A stretch of 64,000 nucleotides of DNA from Pseudomonas marginalis (GCF_024169655.1 NZ_JALJWV010000001.1:687001-751000), one strand, 5' to 3'. Positions 41,487 to 51,538 are shown, counted from the stretch's first letter. The notes: generated by a model from the sequence alone, not told the origin. Numbers and translations: made by a program.

Positions 41487-42285
41487 TGCGTGCATGGACA
41501 GGCGCATCCAGGGATGGGCCGTCCGGCAGCGCGTCTGCGGCTCTTTGTGTGCGTCTATGCCAGAACACGCCCCCAGCAACCATCAGCACCAAGGCGATCA
41601 GTGCGAATATCACGCTGGCCCGCCAAAAACCGATGTCATCTCCGGGCACCAGGAAAGGCCCGAAGTAAGCCAGTTTTTGCTGCTCCAAATAGGCGGTCGC
41701 AGGTACGAAGACGACGGTCAGTTTTTGCGGGTTTTCCACTGCGGCGGTCATCCCCGGGATACTGCTCGCAACCATCCTGCGCACACGGGCCCTGATGTTG
41801 TCGGGGTCGAGTCGGGGATCATGTTTGATGAACACCGAGGCGGACGCCGGTTGTACGGGTTCTCCCGGAGCGACGCGCTCGGGCAGCACCACGTGTACGC
41901 GAGCGACGATGACGCCATCGATGTTCGATAACGTGGTTTCCAGCTCTTGGGACAAGGCATAGATGTAGCGTGCGCGTTCTTCAAGCGGCGTAGAGATCAC
42001 GCCTTCTTTGCGAAAGGTGTCGCCCAGCGTCGCGCGCGCGACCCGAGGGAGGCCGGCGGCCTCCAGCGTTCGCACGGCGCGGCCGATATCGGTGGCGTTG
42101 ACCACCACGACAACGCCATCTTTCGCGGGAACTTTGGTGGCGCGGATATGTTTGTCTGCCAGTTCGGCAACGACCTCATTGGCCTCCTGTTCGGTTAACT
42201 GACGATGAAGTTCGACACGATCACTGCAGGCATTGAGCAAGAATGAGAGCGACAGGATTACCAGGATAAGCAGCGGGCGAGTCAT
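41479..42285 (-). CDS. sctJ: T3SS inner-membrane ring lipoprotein SctJ (HrcJ/RscJ)
   Basis: This 268-residue lipoprotein has lipobox LNAC at 17-20, a periplasmic ring domain with the family block YIYALSQELETTLSNIDGVIVARVHVVLPE and ASVFIKHDP, and a C-terminal membrane helix near 224-243 (ASVIFALIALVLMVAGGVFW). It forms the inner ring of the injectisome base. Confidence 0.94.
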   Translation of the reverse strand: MTRPLLILVILSLSFLLNACSDRVELHRQLTEQEANEVVAELADKHIRATKVPAKDGVVVVVNATDIGRAVRTLEAAGLPRVARATLGDTFRKEGVISTPLEERARYIYALSQELETTLSNIDGVIVARVHVVLPERVAPGEPVQPASASVFIKHDPRLDPDNIRARVRRMVASSIPGMTAAVENPQKLTVVFVPATAYLEQQKLAYFGPFLVPGDDIGFWRASVIFALIALVLMVAGGVFWHRRTQRAADALPDGPSLDAPVHARNE

Positions 42286-42291
42286 GTTGGC

Positions 42292-42657
42292 CTACTGCAG
42301 GTTGCTGATTTTATCGATGCACTGCGCGGTTTTACCGACGCTCTTCGATAACATATGCGTCAGCAGGAGGGCATCGGAAAGTTGGCCGGGATATTTTCGC
42401 GCCTCGTCCAGTTTGTTCTTGCTGCTTAATGCACGCAGGCTTTTGGTCATACGCTCAGTCACGGAATTCAGCTTGCCTGCGGCCTCGGAAAGCATGCTCT
42501 GTGGCATCGCATGATTGATCGCCGTACTCGGGAGTGAGGACGGCGTGAGAGTTGAGTTGAAAAAGTTTACATCGGTGGCCGAGGTGGATGCCTCCTGTGT
42601 TCCGGAGGCGCCAGGGAGTTGATTGGTTTCAGTCGAGCGGATGCTTCCTATCATCAT
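42292..42657 (-). CDS. sctI: T3SS inner rod protein SctI (HrpB/RspB)
   Basis: This 121-residue protein is polar and Ser/Thr rich in its first half and helical in the second (LSEAAGKLNSVTERMTKSLRALSSKNKL...HMLSKSVGKTAQCIDKISNLQ). That agrees with the rod proteins that connect the export gate to the pilus. It sits between the pilin and sctJ as in other hrp1 clusters. No harpin gene (hrpZ) separates it from the pilin. Confidence 0.8.
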   Translation of the reverse strand: MMIGSIRSTETNQLPGASGTQEASTSATDVNFFNSTLTPSSLPSTAINHAMPQSMLSEAAGKLNSVTERMTKSLRALSSKNKLDEARKYPGQLSDALLLTHMLSKSVGKTAQCIDKISNLQ

Positions 42658-42729
42658 GTTGCCCCTGTTAGATAAGGGTTAGAAGATGAGCGTGTTTAGG
42701 GTTGTTGCTGACAACGCTCGTGGCGGCGT

Positions 42730-42760
42730 GACCTTCCCGGCATAGCCTGTCGGGAAGGTC
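42730..42760 (-). promoter_or_regulatory. Strong hairpin behind the pilin gene, inside the operon
   Basis: GACCTTCCCG and CGGGAAGGTC form a perfect 10 bp stem with an 11-base loop, 17 bp beyond the pilin stop. No U-run follows on the minus strand, so it is more likely an mRNA-stabilising or processing hairpin that lets the pilin be made in excess. Confidence 0.65.
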
Positions 42761-42776
42761 AGCAAAGGTTCAGCTA

Positions 42777-42986
42777 TTACAGACGGAGCATGTCAGCAGC
42801 TGCTTTAATACCGTTGGTATTAGCGTTCTCTGCTGCTTTAAATGCGTTTTTTACGCCGTCTATGCGCTTCTTTGATTCTGCAGCCTCCATACCTGCATCT
42901 GCCTCTTCAGCAGACATGTCGCCACCCATAGATGAAGCTGCATTGGCCATAGCTGAATAGCCCCCACCGATCGCACCAATAGTCAT
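42777..42986 (-). CDS. hrpA: Hrp pilin (HrpA/RspA-like)
   Basis: This 69-residue protein has a Gly/Ala/Ser-rich first half (TIGAIGGGYSAMANAASSMGG) and a helical, charged second half ending KAAADMLRL, as in the Hrp pilins. It should be the main subunit of the T3SS pilus. Pilins vary fast, so the call rests on size, composition and position as first gene of the leftward operon. GGAG lies 8-9 bases before the ATG, and a hrp box lies about 90-115 bp upstream. Confidence 0.8.
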   Translation of the reverse strand: MTIGAIGGGYSAMANAASSMGGDMSAEEADAGMEAAESKKRIDGVKNAFKAAENANTNGIKAAADMLRL

Positions 42987-43075
42987 GTTTTTTTCTCCAT
43001 GCTTAATGTTAGTTCACTGGGTTCAGCGATGCATCAAACGACGCGATTGCACACTTGCACCGCTGTTCCATAACT

Positions 43076-43103
43076 TATGTGGTTGATGTTTTTTATGCGT
43101 TCC
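43076..43103 (-). promoter_or_regulatory. hrp box before the pilin operon
   Basis: On the minus strand GGAACG, 15 bases, CCACATA: one mismatch in the -35 part, perfect -10 part, about 90 bp upstream of the pilin start. Confidence 0.8.
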
Positions 43104-43163
43104 ATGGATGGCGGGTGGGTATGTTTCAAAAAGTGTATTTACGTTCGGCAAGGTTGTCATGTC

Positions 43164-44090
43164 TCAGCTTAGTGATATTCCCAAATGCTTTATTCGGTGG
43201 TAGAGCGTTCGCTTGGCGACGCCTAACGCTATTGCCACACTGTCCACACAGTGGTCGTGTTGACGAAGCGACTCTTCAATCAGCGATTTCTCCATCTGTT
43301 GCAGTCGCGTCTTCAGGTTCATTTCAAGTTCATGTCGGGTTATCACCGCCGTTGATAACGGCGGCAGGCCCAACACGAAGCGCTTGGCCGTCGAGCGCAG
43401 TTCGCGCACATTGCCCTTCCACGGGTGGCACAGCAGTTGTTGTAATAGCTGCTTGCCGGGGGGCGAAGGTGCGGCGAGCCGGAAGTGCTCGGCCTCTTGC
43501 TCAATCATGCTCAGGAACAAGGGAATGATCCGCTCTCGCCGATCCCGCAAGGCTGGCAGGTGGATATTGACGACATTCAGACGGAAGTAGAGGTCGCGTC
43601 GGAAAGTGCCTTGCTCGACCATTTCGTGCAAGGCGTGCTGGGCCGAGGCGATCACGCGCATGTCTACCGGGATAAAGCGTGTGGAACCCAGGCGTTCGAC
43701 CCCGCGCGATTCCAATACACGTAACAGCTTGGCTTGCAGTGACAGCGGCATGCTGTCGATTTCGTCGAGGTACAGGGTGCCCAGATGGGCGGCTTCGACA
43801 AACCCCGCCCGCGATTGCATGGCGCCCGTATAGGCGCCGCTGTTGACGCCGAACAATTGGCTTTCCGCAAGGGTTTCCGGGATGGCAGCACAGTTAACTG
43901 CAACGAAGTTTCCTTTGCGACGGGACAGGTGGTGTATGCGTTGCGCCAACGTATCTTTACCTGTGCCGGTTTCTCCCAATAGCAGAATGTCGATATCGAG
44001 AACGGCCGTGTTGTTGACCGTCATTTCGATGACCGGGCAATCGCTAAAGGCCATGTCCGTTATAGGACCGTTTTCGCAGAGCGTCGACAT
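43164..44090 (-). CDS. rspR: Sigma-54 enhancer-binding protein HrpR/HrpS-like (RspR)
   Basis: This 308-residue AAA+ activator has no N-terminal receiver domain. Walker A is GETGTGKDTL, the sigma-54 contact loop is GAYTGA (consensus GAFTGA), Walker B is GTLYLDEID, and the C-terminus ends in a Fis-type helix-turn-helix (VDSVAIALGVAKRTLYHRIKHLG). I chose the ATG at 44090 because GGAG lies nine bases upstream; the GTG at 44117 lacks one. P. syringae uses two such proteins (HrpR and HrpS) as a hetero-complex; here one gene is present. It should activate rspL from the sigma-54 promoter at 26559. Confidence 0.9.
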   Translation of the reverse strand: MSTLCENGPITDMAFSDCPVIEMTVNNTAVLDIDILLLGETGTGKDTLAQRIHHLSRRKGNFVAVNCAAIPETLAESQLFGVNSGAYTGAMQSRAGFVEAAHLGTLYLDEIDSMPLSLQAKLLRVLESRGVERLGSTRFIPVDMRVIASAQHALHEMVEQGTFRRDLYFRLNVVNIHLPALRDRRERIIPLFLSMIEQEAEHFRLAAPSPPGKQLLQQLLCHPWKGNVRELRSTAKRFVLGLPPLSTAVITRHELEMNLKTRLQQMEKSLIEESLRQHDHCVDSVAIALGVAKRTLYHRIKHLGISLS

Positions 44091-44117
44091 AGTGTTGTGC
44101 TCCGATACTGTTGCCAC

Positions 44118-44649
44118 TTCAGGGGGGCAATTAACCTATGGTCCGGCGCGCAGTTAAACAGGAAACCTTAGTGTTGTCATGATGCGCTGCTTGAGCTGTA
44201 GAGACGCTCGGGTATTTGAACCGCAAGAACTATAAAGTTGCAAGTGCTGCTTGGGCTAGTTGCCCGTGGTTAGTGTAAGACAAATCTTAGAGTGATGAAG
44301 AATAGTTGGGGAGTCTGATGAGGGGGCAGATATGTTGCGGTGTGTGTTCTAGAATGCCTGTTATTTTATAATGTGTGGCGATGTTTCACTCTCTTGATGC
44401 ATCGCCCTTTTATCGTGCGGCTTCTACCGCAATCTACGTTTGCACGTTAAATGAGCCGGCTAGACAGCCCACTACCCGCACAAAAAGCCGCCAGGGTTGC
44501 CCCCCTCACTCCGCACATTGATAGCCATTAAAAAAAGCAGCCCTTTGGCACCGATAACATCGTTTCTCGGGCGCACGGGTTTTCAATATATTGGCCGCCA
44601 GATCCGATTAATGACTCAACATTCACCACACTCAGTGCGAGTAGTCTTA
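44118..44649. other. Intergenic stretch between T3SS and amino-acid cluster
   Basis: About 530 bp between divergent genes. It should contain the promoters of rspR and of the gamma-lyase gene. No operator, RNA or repeat was recognised. Confidence 0.5.
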
Positions 44650-45927
44650 ATGAATAATAAACCTGACAGCACAAGGCTTGATAACGCCGGAGCGGGGACC
44701 CGAGCGGTCTGGGGTGGGGAGCAAGTCAGGCACCCCTACAATGCCACTCAAACACCTATCGTGGTCAGTGCCGCTTACGGTTACGACGACATCGACGTCT
44801 GGTACGACGTTGCTCTGGGCAACGCTCCGGGCTTTATCTACAGCCGCATGAGCAACCCGACGGTCGAGACCCTCGAAGCAAAAATCCGCGAGTTGGAAAA
44901 TGCCGAGTCCGCCGTGGCCTTCAGCAGTGGCATGGCGGCGATCAGCAGTGTGCTTTACACCTTCCTGGCCCACGGTAATCGTGTGGTGTCCACTAAGGAC
45001 AGCTATGGCGGCACCAACAAGATTTTCGAAGAGTTCCTGCCGCGCATGGGTGTGGAGGTGAGCTTGTGCGAGACGTTCGATCACGAGGAGATCGAGCGTG
45101 AAATCGCCAAAGGCTGCCAGTTGGTGTACCTGGAAACACCGACCAACCCGACCCTGAAAATCCTCGATATCCAGCGTCTGGTGGCTGCGGCCAAGCGCGT
45201 CGGTGCCGTGGTGGTGGCGGATAACACCTTCGCCACGCCGCTGAATCAAAACCCGCTGGCGCTGGGCGTGGACGTGGTCATCCACAGCGCGACCAAGTTT
45301 CTCAGTGGTCATGGCGATGTGCTCGGCGGCCTGGTATGCGGCAGCGAATCGTTGATGGAAAAGGTGCGGCATTACCGCGAAATCAACGGTGCGACGCTCG
45401 ATCCCTTCTCGGCCTACATGATCATCCGCGGCATGAAGACGCTGGTGCTGCGTCTGCGTCAGCAGCAACACAGTGCCCGCGCCCTGGCAGAGTTTCTCTG
45501 CACCGAACCGTTGGTGGCGTCGGTGAATTATCCCGGCTTGACCAGTCACCCGAACCACGCGGTGGCGTGTGCGCAAATGTCCGGTTTCGGCGCCATCGTC
45601 AGTTTTGTTCTGGTCGGTGGCATGGACACGGTCAAGGTGCTGTTGCCGCGCCTGCGCTTTGCTCACTGCGCGGGCAATCTTGGCGCGGTGGAAACCATTT
45701 ACGGGCCGGCTCGGACCACCAGCCATGTGGAAAACACGCTGGAGGAACGTCTGGCCCTGGGTATCTCCGAAGGGCTGGTACGCGTCTCCGTCGGCATCGA
45801 AGACACCGATGATTTGCTCGACGATCTGCAGCAGGCGTTTGCCTTTGTCAGGCATTCACGGGGTGAACAGCTACCCGCAAGCAAACAGCCCTCAATCAAT
45901 CAAACGTGCACTGAGGTAGCCAGTTGA
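44650..45927 (+). CDS. Cystathionine gamma-synthase family PLP enzyme, candidate canavanine gamma-lyase
   Basis: This 425-residue enzyme is chosen from the ATG at 44650 ([16 protein letters not shown]); a longer frame to 44497 has no ribosome site. It has the fold-type I PLP features: the substrate segment [20 protein letters not shown], Asp191 ([10 protein letters not shown]) and the PLP lysine Lys216 ([12 protein letters not shown]). The family includes cystathionine synthases/lyases and methionine gamma-lyase. The neighbours (homoserine dehydrogenase, aldehyde dehydrogenase, permease) suggest a gamma-lyase or gamma-hydrolase that releases homoserine. A canavanine gamma-lyase of this family is known from Pseudomonas. 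Substrate is inferred. Confidence 0.8.
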   Translation: MNNKPDSTRLDNAGAGTRAVWGGEQVRHPYNATQTPIVVSAAYGYDDIDVWYDVALGNAPGFIYSRMSNPTVETLEAKIRELENAESAVAFSSGMAAISSVLYTFLAHGNRVVSTKDSYGGTNKIFEEFLPRMGVEVSLCETFDHEEIEREIAKGCQLVYLETPTNPTLKILDIQRLVAAAKRVGAVVVADNTFATPLNQNPLALGVDVVIHSATKFLSGHGDVLGGLVCGSESLMEKVRHYREINGATLDPFSAYMIIRGMKTLVLRLRQQQHSARALAEFLCTEPLVASVNYPGLTSHPNHAVACAQMSGFGAIVSFVLVGGMDTVKVLLPRLRFAHCAGNLGAVETIYGPARTTSHVENTLEERLALGISEGLVRVSVGIEDTDDLLDDLQQAFAFVRHSRGEQLPASKQPSINQTCTEVAS

Positions 45928-46078
45928 AGTTTTAACGTTACTCCCTCACGACAGGGCCGTTAGTGAGGCGTTCATGAAGCGGAATAATAATAAAACCCAG
46001 TGGCGACATTTTTTGACTCTGCCCAATCACTCAGCGCAGACGTTAATGCGTGCCCCGCCAACTTTCATGAGAACAACC

Positions 46079-47509
46079 ATGTCCATACAAGAACAGCAAC
46101 TCAACCCGCGTGCCGGTTTCAAACAGGAAATGCAGACGCGCCATATTGTCATGTTGGCATTGGGCGGCGTGATTGGTACCGGGCTGTTTCTCACGTCCGG
46201 ATACACCGTTAACCAGGCCGGTCCGTTAGGTGCGGTCATTGCTTACATCATCGGCGCGCTCATGGTCTACATGGTCATGATGTGCCTGGGCGAGTTGGCG
46301 GTGCAGATGCCGGAAACCGGCTCCTTCAGCACCTACGCCACGCGCTTTCTCGGCCCGGGTACCGGCTACACCGTGGCCTGGCTGTATTGGCTGACGTGGA
46401 CCGTGGCCATCGGCTCGGAATTCACCGCCGCCGGTATCCTCATGGTGCGCTGGTTCCCGGACACGCCGGTGTGGATCTGGAGTGCGCTGTTCGCTGGCGT
46501 GGTGTTCCTGACCAACGTGATCTCGGTGCGTTTGTTTGCCGAGACCGAGTTCTGGTTGTCCTTGATCAAAGTAGTGACGGTGGTGGTGTTCCTGATAATC
46601 GGCGGCGCGGCGATTCTTGGCCTGTTGCATATCGATCAGGCGCACAGTGCCGGCCTGGGTAACTTCACCCGCGAGGGCTTGTTCCCCACCGGTTTCATGT
46701 CGATTGCCATGACCCTGTTGGCGGTGTCCTTCGCCTTCTCCGGTACGGAGTTGATCGGTATCGCTGCCGGTGAAACCAAGGACCCTCAGCGCAATGTGCC
46801 ACGGGCCATTCGCACGACTGTGTTGCGTCTGGCGATCTTTTTCGTCGGCACCATTTTTGTCCTGGCGACGCTGTTGCCCCGCGAGCAGGCCGGGTTGGTG
46901 GAGAGTCCGTTTGTCACTGTGTTCAGCTACATCGGCATTCCTTACTCCGCCGACATCATGAACTTCGTGATCATCACGGCGCTGTTGTCTGCGGCCAACT
47001 CCGGGTTGTACGCGGCCTCGCGGATGCTCTGGACCTTAAGCGACCAGGGACACCTGCCTAAGCAGTTCTCTAACCTGACCCGCACGGGGACGCCGTTGAA
47101 TGCCATCGTATTGAGCATGTTCGGCGGCGGCGCCTCGTTGCTCAGTAGTGTGTTTGCCGCTGACACCGTCTACCTGGCGCTGGTGTCGATTTCCGGGCTG
47201 GCGGTCGTGGTGGTGTGGATGAGCATCGCTGCGAGCCAGATCGCATTCCGCCGTCACTATGTGGCCAATGGCGGTGATGTCCGCGACCTCAAATTCCGCG
47301 TCCGGGGTTATCCGTGGGTGCCTCTGGGAGCGCTGGCCTGCTGCAGCCTGGCCTGCGTCGGGATCGCTTTCGACCCCGAGCAGCGGGTGGCGCTGTACTT
47401 CGGTTTGCCATTCATCGCCTGGTGCTACTTCGTGTATTACATTACCCGCAAGAGCCGCGAGCGACGCTTGTCGCTTGCCCCCTTGGCACAACCGTCCGAT
47501 GCATTCTAG
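46079..47509 (+). CDS. APC-family amino-acid permease (LysP-like)
   Basis: This ~476-residue transporter has about twelve hydrophobic helices and starts [41 protein letters not shown], the standard amino-terminal pattern of the amino-acid/proton symporters of the LysP/GabP type. Other marks are [17 protein letters not shown] and [13 protein letters not shown]. LysP-like carriers take basic amino acids, which would suit lysine or an arginine analogue such as canavanine. The start at 46079 is preferred on family alignment; earlier in-frame ATGs exist. Confidence 0.87.
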   Translation: MSIQEQQLNPRAGFKQEMQTRHIVMLALGGVIGTGLFLTSGYTVNQAGPLGAVIAYIIGALMVYMVMMCLGELAVQMPETGSFSTYATRFLGPGTGYTVAWLYWLTWTVAIGSEFTAAGILMVRWFPDTPVWIWSALFAGVVFLTNVISVRLFAETEFWLSLIKVVTVVVFLIIGGAAILGLLHIDQAHSAGLGNFTREGLFPTGFMSIAMTLLAVSFAFSGTELIGIAAGETKDPQRNVPRAIRTTVLRLAIFFVGTIFVLATLLPREQAGLVESPFVTVFSYIGIPYSADIMNFVIITALLSAANSGLYAASRMLWTLSDQGHLPKQFSNLTRTGTPLNAIVLSMFGGGASLLSSVFAADTVYLALVSISGLAVVVVWMSIAASQIAFRRHYVANGGDVRDLKFRVRGYPWVPLGALACCSLACVGIAFDPEQRVALYFGLPFIAWCYFVYYITRKSRERRLSLAPLAQPSDAF

Positions 47510-47560
47510 ACAGGGTGGGCAAGCGTGCTCGGTGCGGGGGGCGTCAATGAGGTCCAGACC

Positions 47561-48451
47561 ATGAAGCAAAAGCCGTTACCCCCATTGAACTGGCTGCGGG
47601 CATTCGAGGTGTCTGCCCGCTGTCTGAACTTTACCCACGCCGCCGAGGAACTGTTTTTGACCCAGGGCGCGGTCAGCCAGCAGATCCGCCAATTGGAAAG
47701 CCATCTGGGGGTGGCGCTGTTCAAGCGCTTGCCCCGTGGCTTGGGGCTGACCGAGGAAGGCCAAGCCTATCTGCCGGTGGTGCAGGATGCGATCACTCGG
47801 CTGGCGGTGGGGACCAACGAGATTTTTGGCCAGCACAAACGCCGGCCGATCAAGGTGCGTGGCAGCCTGGCGTTTTTCGTCCATTGGCTGGCGCCCAAAC
47901 TGGTCGACTTTCGTCAGGCCCATCCCCATGTCTACATCCGCTATATCAGCAACATTTGGGTCAAGGAGCTGGATGGCGAAGACGATATGGAAATTCGTTG
48001 GGGGCATGGTCAATGGCCCGGCCTGGTCTCGCAACGGCTGACCTGGGACACCTTGTTTCCGGTCTGCTCGCCCGCCCTGATGGCGCGCTCGCCGCTGAAG
48101 GTCGCAGCCGATGTGGCCCACCATCCGTTGCTGCATGTTCTGGGTTACGAAGAGGGCTGGGGTTACTGGTTGAACATGGTCGGAGCGGACACTGTCGATT
48201 CGTCGACCGGCATGCAGTTCGACACGCTGATCTGCACCTTGCGCATGGCCGAGTTGGGGCAGGGGATTGCCCTGGCCCGCTCCTCGATGGTCGACGAAAT
48301 GCTCCAGGACGGGCGTCTGGTTGAACCCTTCGCCCAGCGCATCGAAGCCAGCGAATCGTTTTATCTGGTCCGCGGTTCGGGGGCCGACCAGCATCCCGAC
48401 GCGGTCATGTTTTCTACCTGGCTGGTCGAGCAGGCACATCGTTACAAATGA
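47561..48451 (+). CDS. LysR-type transcriptional regulator (GcvA-like)
   Basis: This 296-residue regulator has an N-terminal winged helix-turn-helix (LPPLNWLRAFEVSARCLNFTHAAEELFLTQGAVSQQIRQLESHLGVALFKRLPRG) and a periplasmic-binding-like effector domain. The PLxWLRAFE..AR..NFT start is that of the GcvA subgroup. It lies inside the cluster between permease and threonine-synthase-like gene, so it probably controls the cluster in response to its substrate. Confidence 0.9.
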   Translation: MKQKPLPPLNWLRAFEVSARCLNFTHAAEELFLTQGAVSQQIRQLESHLGVALFKRLPRGLGLTEEGQAYLPVVQDAITRLAVGTNEIFGQHKRRPIKVRGSLAFFVHWLAPKLVDFRQAHPHVYIRYISNIWVKELDGEDDMEIRWGHGQWPGLVSQRLTWDTLFPVCSPALMARSPLKVAADVAHHPLLHVLGYEEGWGYWLNMVGADTVDSSTGMQFDTLICTLRMAELGQGIALARSSMVDEMLQDGRLVEPFAQRIEASESFYLVRGSGADQHPDAVMFSTWLVEQAHRYK

Positions 48452-48467
48452 ATGGCCGGGGTCAACC

Positions 48468-49847
48468 ATGCACTATGTGAGTACACGAAGTTCGGCCATC
48501 CAGGTCGATTTCGAAAAAGTCGTGTTATCCGGCATTGCCGAGGACGGCGGACTGTTCGTGCCCTTCGAGTTACCGCTGTTCGAACCCCAGGACATGGCCA
48601 ATTGGTCGATCTTGCCGTATGACGAACTGGCCTATCGGGTCATGAGTCCGTTTGTGGGTGGGGCCATCCCTGAGGTGGATCTCAAACGCATGCTCAAAGA
48701 GGCGAGCCGCCGCTTCAGTCATCGCTCCGTGGCGCCCTTGCATCAGGTCGACCGCAACGAGTGGGTGCTGGAGCTGTTCCACGGACCTACCCGTTCCTCG
48801 AAGGATTTTGCCGCCCAGTTGCAGGCGCAGTTGGTGCAGTATTTTCTGCACAAACGCCAGCGACGCGCGGTGCTGCTCGGCGCTACCAACGGTGATACCG
48901 GGCTGGCGGCCATCGAGGCGTTCAAGCACTGTGACGACGCCGTCGTGGTGGTGTTCTATCCGGCGTCCGGCGTACCACAGCATCAGTTGCAGCATCTGCA
49001 GGCGGTGGCTCACCCGAATGTCCACACGTTCGCGGTCAACGGTAGCTTCGATGAGTGCCAGACCATCGTGAACCGGCTGTTCCGGCAGTGGCCATGCACG
49101 CAGCACGAGGCAGTCAGTTTCAACTCCAGCAACTGGGTCAGTGTGTTGGCGCAACTGGTGTTTTATTTCCACGCCGTGCTGCAACTGGGAGGCGCTCAGC
49201 GTCTGATTGGTTTCAGCGTGCCCGCCGCGAGTTTTGCCGAGGTCTATGCCGGTTACATTGCGCAGAAAATGGGCCTGCCGATCACCCAGATGATCGTTGC
49301 GACCAATCAGAACGACGCATTGCATCAGTTGTTTCTGAAGAACCACTACTCCAGGTTGCGAACCAACAAGACGCTGTCGCCGGCCATGGACCTGTCGATT
49401 TTTTCCAACCTTGAACGTTTCCTCTGGGAGCTCTACGGGCATGACGATCAGGCGGTGAGCGCGCTGATGGCCGCGTTCGAATCCAGCGGCGAGATGACCA
49501 TCGCCAACGAGTGCTGGTTGCAGGCGCGGATGATCATCGACTCCTACGCGGTCAGCGATGACGAAACCCTGCAGGAAATGACCTCGCTGTACCGTGACAC
49601 CGGTTACGTCATTGATCCTCACACCGCCACCGGCGTCCTGGCAGCTCGACTGTACCGGCGCAGCCTGGTCGCGCCGATGGTCACCCTGGGGGAAATCTCA
49701 CCGGCCAAATCGGCCGTGCTGCTCGGCGAACTGGGGATCGGTGCGCCGGCGCCACACAGCCCGCTCGCAGAGCCGCGACCGGCACAGCATTACCGAATTC
49801 AACCGGACGACCTCGACACCCTCCATCAGCTGCTCGGCGCGCTGTGA
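48468..49847 (+). CDS. Threonine-synthase-like PLP protein
   Basis: This 459-residue protein begins at the ATG at 48468 (MHYVSTRSSAIQVDFEKVVLSGIAEDGGLFVP), 16 bp behind the LysR gene. It has the threonine-synthase fold with the PLP lysine in GPTRSSKDFAAQL and LGATNGDTGLAAIEAF. It differs from housekeeping ThrC in the glycine-rich phosphate loop and is probably a second copy dedicated to this cluster. It may use phosphohomoserine or another homoserine-derived compound; the true reaction is unknown. Confidence 0.82.
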   Translation: MHYVSTRSSAIQVDFEKVVLSGIAEDGGLFVPFELPLFEPQDMANWSILPYDELAYRVMSPFVGGAIPEVDLKRMLKEASRRFSHRSVAPLHQVDRNEWVLELFHGPTRSSKDFAAQLQAQLVQYFLHKRQRRAVLLGATNGDTGLAAIEAFKHCDDAVVVVFYPASGVPQHQLQHLQAVAHPNVHTFAVNGSFDECQTIVNRLFRQWPCTQHEAVSFNSSNWVSVLAQLVFYFHAVLQLGGAQRLIGFSVPAASFAEVYAGYIAQKMGLPITQMIVATNQNDALHQLFLKNHYSRLRTNKTLSPAMDLSIFSNLERFLWELYGHDDQAVSALMAAFESSGEMTIANECWLQARMIIDSYAVSDDETLQEMTSLYRDTGYVIDPHTATGVLAARLYRRSLVAPMVTLGEISPAKSAVLLGELGIGAPAPHSPLAEPRPAQHYRIQPDDLDTLHQLLGAL

Positions 49848-49869
49848 CGGCGTTGCAATAGGAGGTCAC

Positions 49870-50307
49870 GTGAAGCGCATTCTGGACCCGCTCGATGAAC
49901 GTATCATCGCCGAGCTGCGGCTCAATGCCCGGGCGGCCCACGCCGAGCTGGCGACCAAGGTCAATCTGTCGCGCAATGCCGTGCGCCAACGGATCGAACG
50001 GCTCGAGCGCGACGGTGCGATACAGGGGTATACGGTGCGCACGGGGGAGGGGCGACAAGCCTCTTCGAGCATCAATGCGGTGATTTTTGTCTATCGCTAC
50101 GACCGCATGCGCGGCGCGGATGTGCTGCAGGCTTTGCGGGCAATACCGGAAGTCATCGCGTGCGATGTCATGAGCGGCGAGTTTGACCTGATGCTGCGCG
50201 TCGGCGCTGCGAGCCCGGAGCGGGTGCATAAGGTCTGGAATGAAATCTCCGCGCTGCCGGGAGTGGAAAACACGGTGACTTCATTCGTTTTATCGTCTGT
50301 CGTCTAG
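49870..50307 (+). CDS. Lrp/AsnC-family transcriptional regulator
   Basis: This 145-residue regulator starts at the GTG at 49870, four bases behind GGAGG. It has an N-terminal helix-turn-helix (LDPLDERIIAELRLNARAAHAELATKVNLSRNAVRQRIERLERDGAI) and a C-terminal RAM-like ligand domain (INAVIFVYRYD...VIACDVMSGEFDLMLRVGA). It is a second local regulator in addition to the LysR protein and probably senses an amino acid. A strong terminator follows 17 bp after the stop. Confidence 0.9.
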   Translation: MKRILDPLDERIIAELRLNARAAHAELATKVNLSRNAVRQRIERLERDGAIQGYTVRTGEGRQASSSINAVIFVYRYDRMRGADVLQALRAIPEVIACDVMSGEFDLMLRVGAASPERVHKVWNEISALPGVENTVTSFVLSSVV

Positions 50308-50323
50308 CCGGTTTTTTGCTGTG

Positions 50324-50352
50324 AAAAAGTCAACCTCGGTTGGCTTTTTTTA
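50324..50352 (+). terminator. Rho-independent terminator behind the Lrp gene
   Basis: AAAGTCAACC/GGTTGGCTTT stem with a two-base loop and a run of T. Confidence 0.85.
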
Positions 50353-50484
50353 TGCCCGGACGCTTTGCCCAGGCACTGGTCAAAACGCCCATGAAATAGA
50401 GCAAATTGGCATATTTCACTGCCCAGGACGCGTCCCTAATCTAGTGCCCAACAACCCATCACTCAGATCAAGGGCAATAAAAAT

Positions 50485-51528
50485 ATGACTGAATACAAAC
50501 TGGCGCTGGTCGGCTTCGGTGGTGTCAACCGGGCGTTGGCTCAGCTGATTGCCGAGCGTAACGAAAGCTGGAAAAACGAACTGGGTTTTACCCTGAAAAT
50601 CGTCGGCGTCACTGATCTGTTCCTCGGTTCGGTGATCGGTCTCGACGGCTTGGATGCGGCGTTGCTGGCCCATCTTCCGGCGGTCAAGGGTGCCTTTGCG
50701 CAACTGCCGGGTGGCGAAGCCGTAGCCCTCAACGAAGCGGTGATCAAAGCGTCCGGTGCGGACATCATTGCCGAAGCGACCTTTACCAACCCGGTGGATG
50801 GCGAGCCGGCGACTTCGTTCTGCCGCTGGGCGCTGGAGAACGGCAAACATGTGGTCACCACCAACAAGGGGCCGATTGCCCTGCACGGTGGCGAGCTGAA
50901 AGACCTGGCCCAGCGCAATAACGTCGCCTTTGAATACGAAGGTTCGGTGATGAGCGGCACACCAGTGATCCGCCTCGCCAGGCAGTTGCTGGCGGGCAGT
51001 TCGGTTGTCGGTTTCGAGGGGATTCTCAACGGCACGTCCAACTTCGTCCTGACCCGCATGGAAGGCGGCCTGGGTTTCGCCGAGGCGGTCAGTGAGGCAC
51101 AGGCATTGGGGTATGCCGAAGCCGACCCAACGGCGGATGTCGAGGGGCATGATGTCCGTCTGAAGGTGGTAATTCTGGCCAACGAACTGCTGGACGCCAA
51201 GCTGAACGTCAACGATGTCAGTTGCCGCGGTATTGCCTCACTCGGCCTTGGTGACATCGAAAAAGCCCGGCAGGACGGGGCACGCTGGAAGCTGATCGGC
51301 GCGGTCACGCGGCATGCCGATGGTTCGGTCAGTGCCAGTGTCGAGCCGCGCCTGTTGAACCATGATCATCCGCTGGCCGGTATCTGCGGCGCCACCAATG
51401 CTGTGTCGTTCGCCACCGATCTGCTCGGTGCGGTGACGGTTTCGGGGCCGGGAGCTGGGCGCACGGAAACAGCGTTTGCGTTGCTGTCGGACATCATCAG
51501 CATCCATCAGTCTGTTGCGCACAACTAG
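50485..51528 (+). CDS. Homoserine dehydrogenase, short form without ACT domain
   Basis: This 347-residue enzyme interconverts homoserine and aspartate semialdehyde with NAD(P). It has a Rossmann start ([18 protein letters not shown]), [20 protein letters not shown] and the catalytic pair Asp223/Lys227 ([14 protein letters not shown]). It lacks the C-terminal ACT domain that gives threonine feedback in biosynthetic enzymes, which suits a catabolic enzyme running toward semialdehyde. It is followed 10 bp later by an aldehyde dehydrogenase that could finish the route to aspartate. Confidence 0.88.
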   Translation: MTEYKLALVGFGGVNRALAQLIAERNESWKNELGFTLKIVGVTDLFLGSVIGLDGLDAALLAHLPAVKGAFAQLPGGEAVALNEAVIKASGADIIAEATFTNPVDGEPATSFCRWALENGKHVVTTNKGPIALHGGELKDLAQRNNVAFEYEGSVMSGTPVIRLARQLLAGSSVVGFEGILNGTSNFVLTRMEGGLGFAEAVSEAQALGYAEADPTADVEGHDVRLKVVILANELLDAKLNVNDVSCRGIASLGLGDIEKARQDGARWKLIGAVTRHADGSVSASVEPRLLNHDHPLAGICGATNAVSFATDLLGAVTVSGPGAGRTETAFALLSDIISIHQSVAHN

Positions 51529-51538
51529 GAGAACGCCT

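Noticed and set aside
44647-45855. 402-codon minus-strand frame opposite the PLP enzyme
   Set aside because: Low-complexity antisense shadow of a strongly conserved gene.
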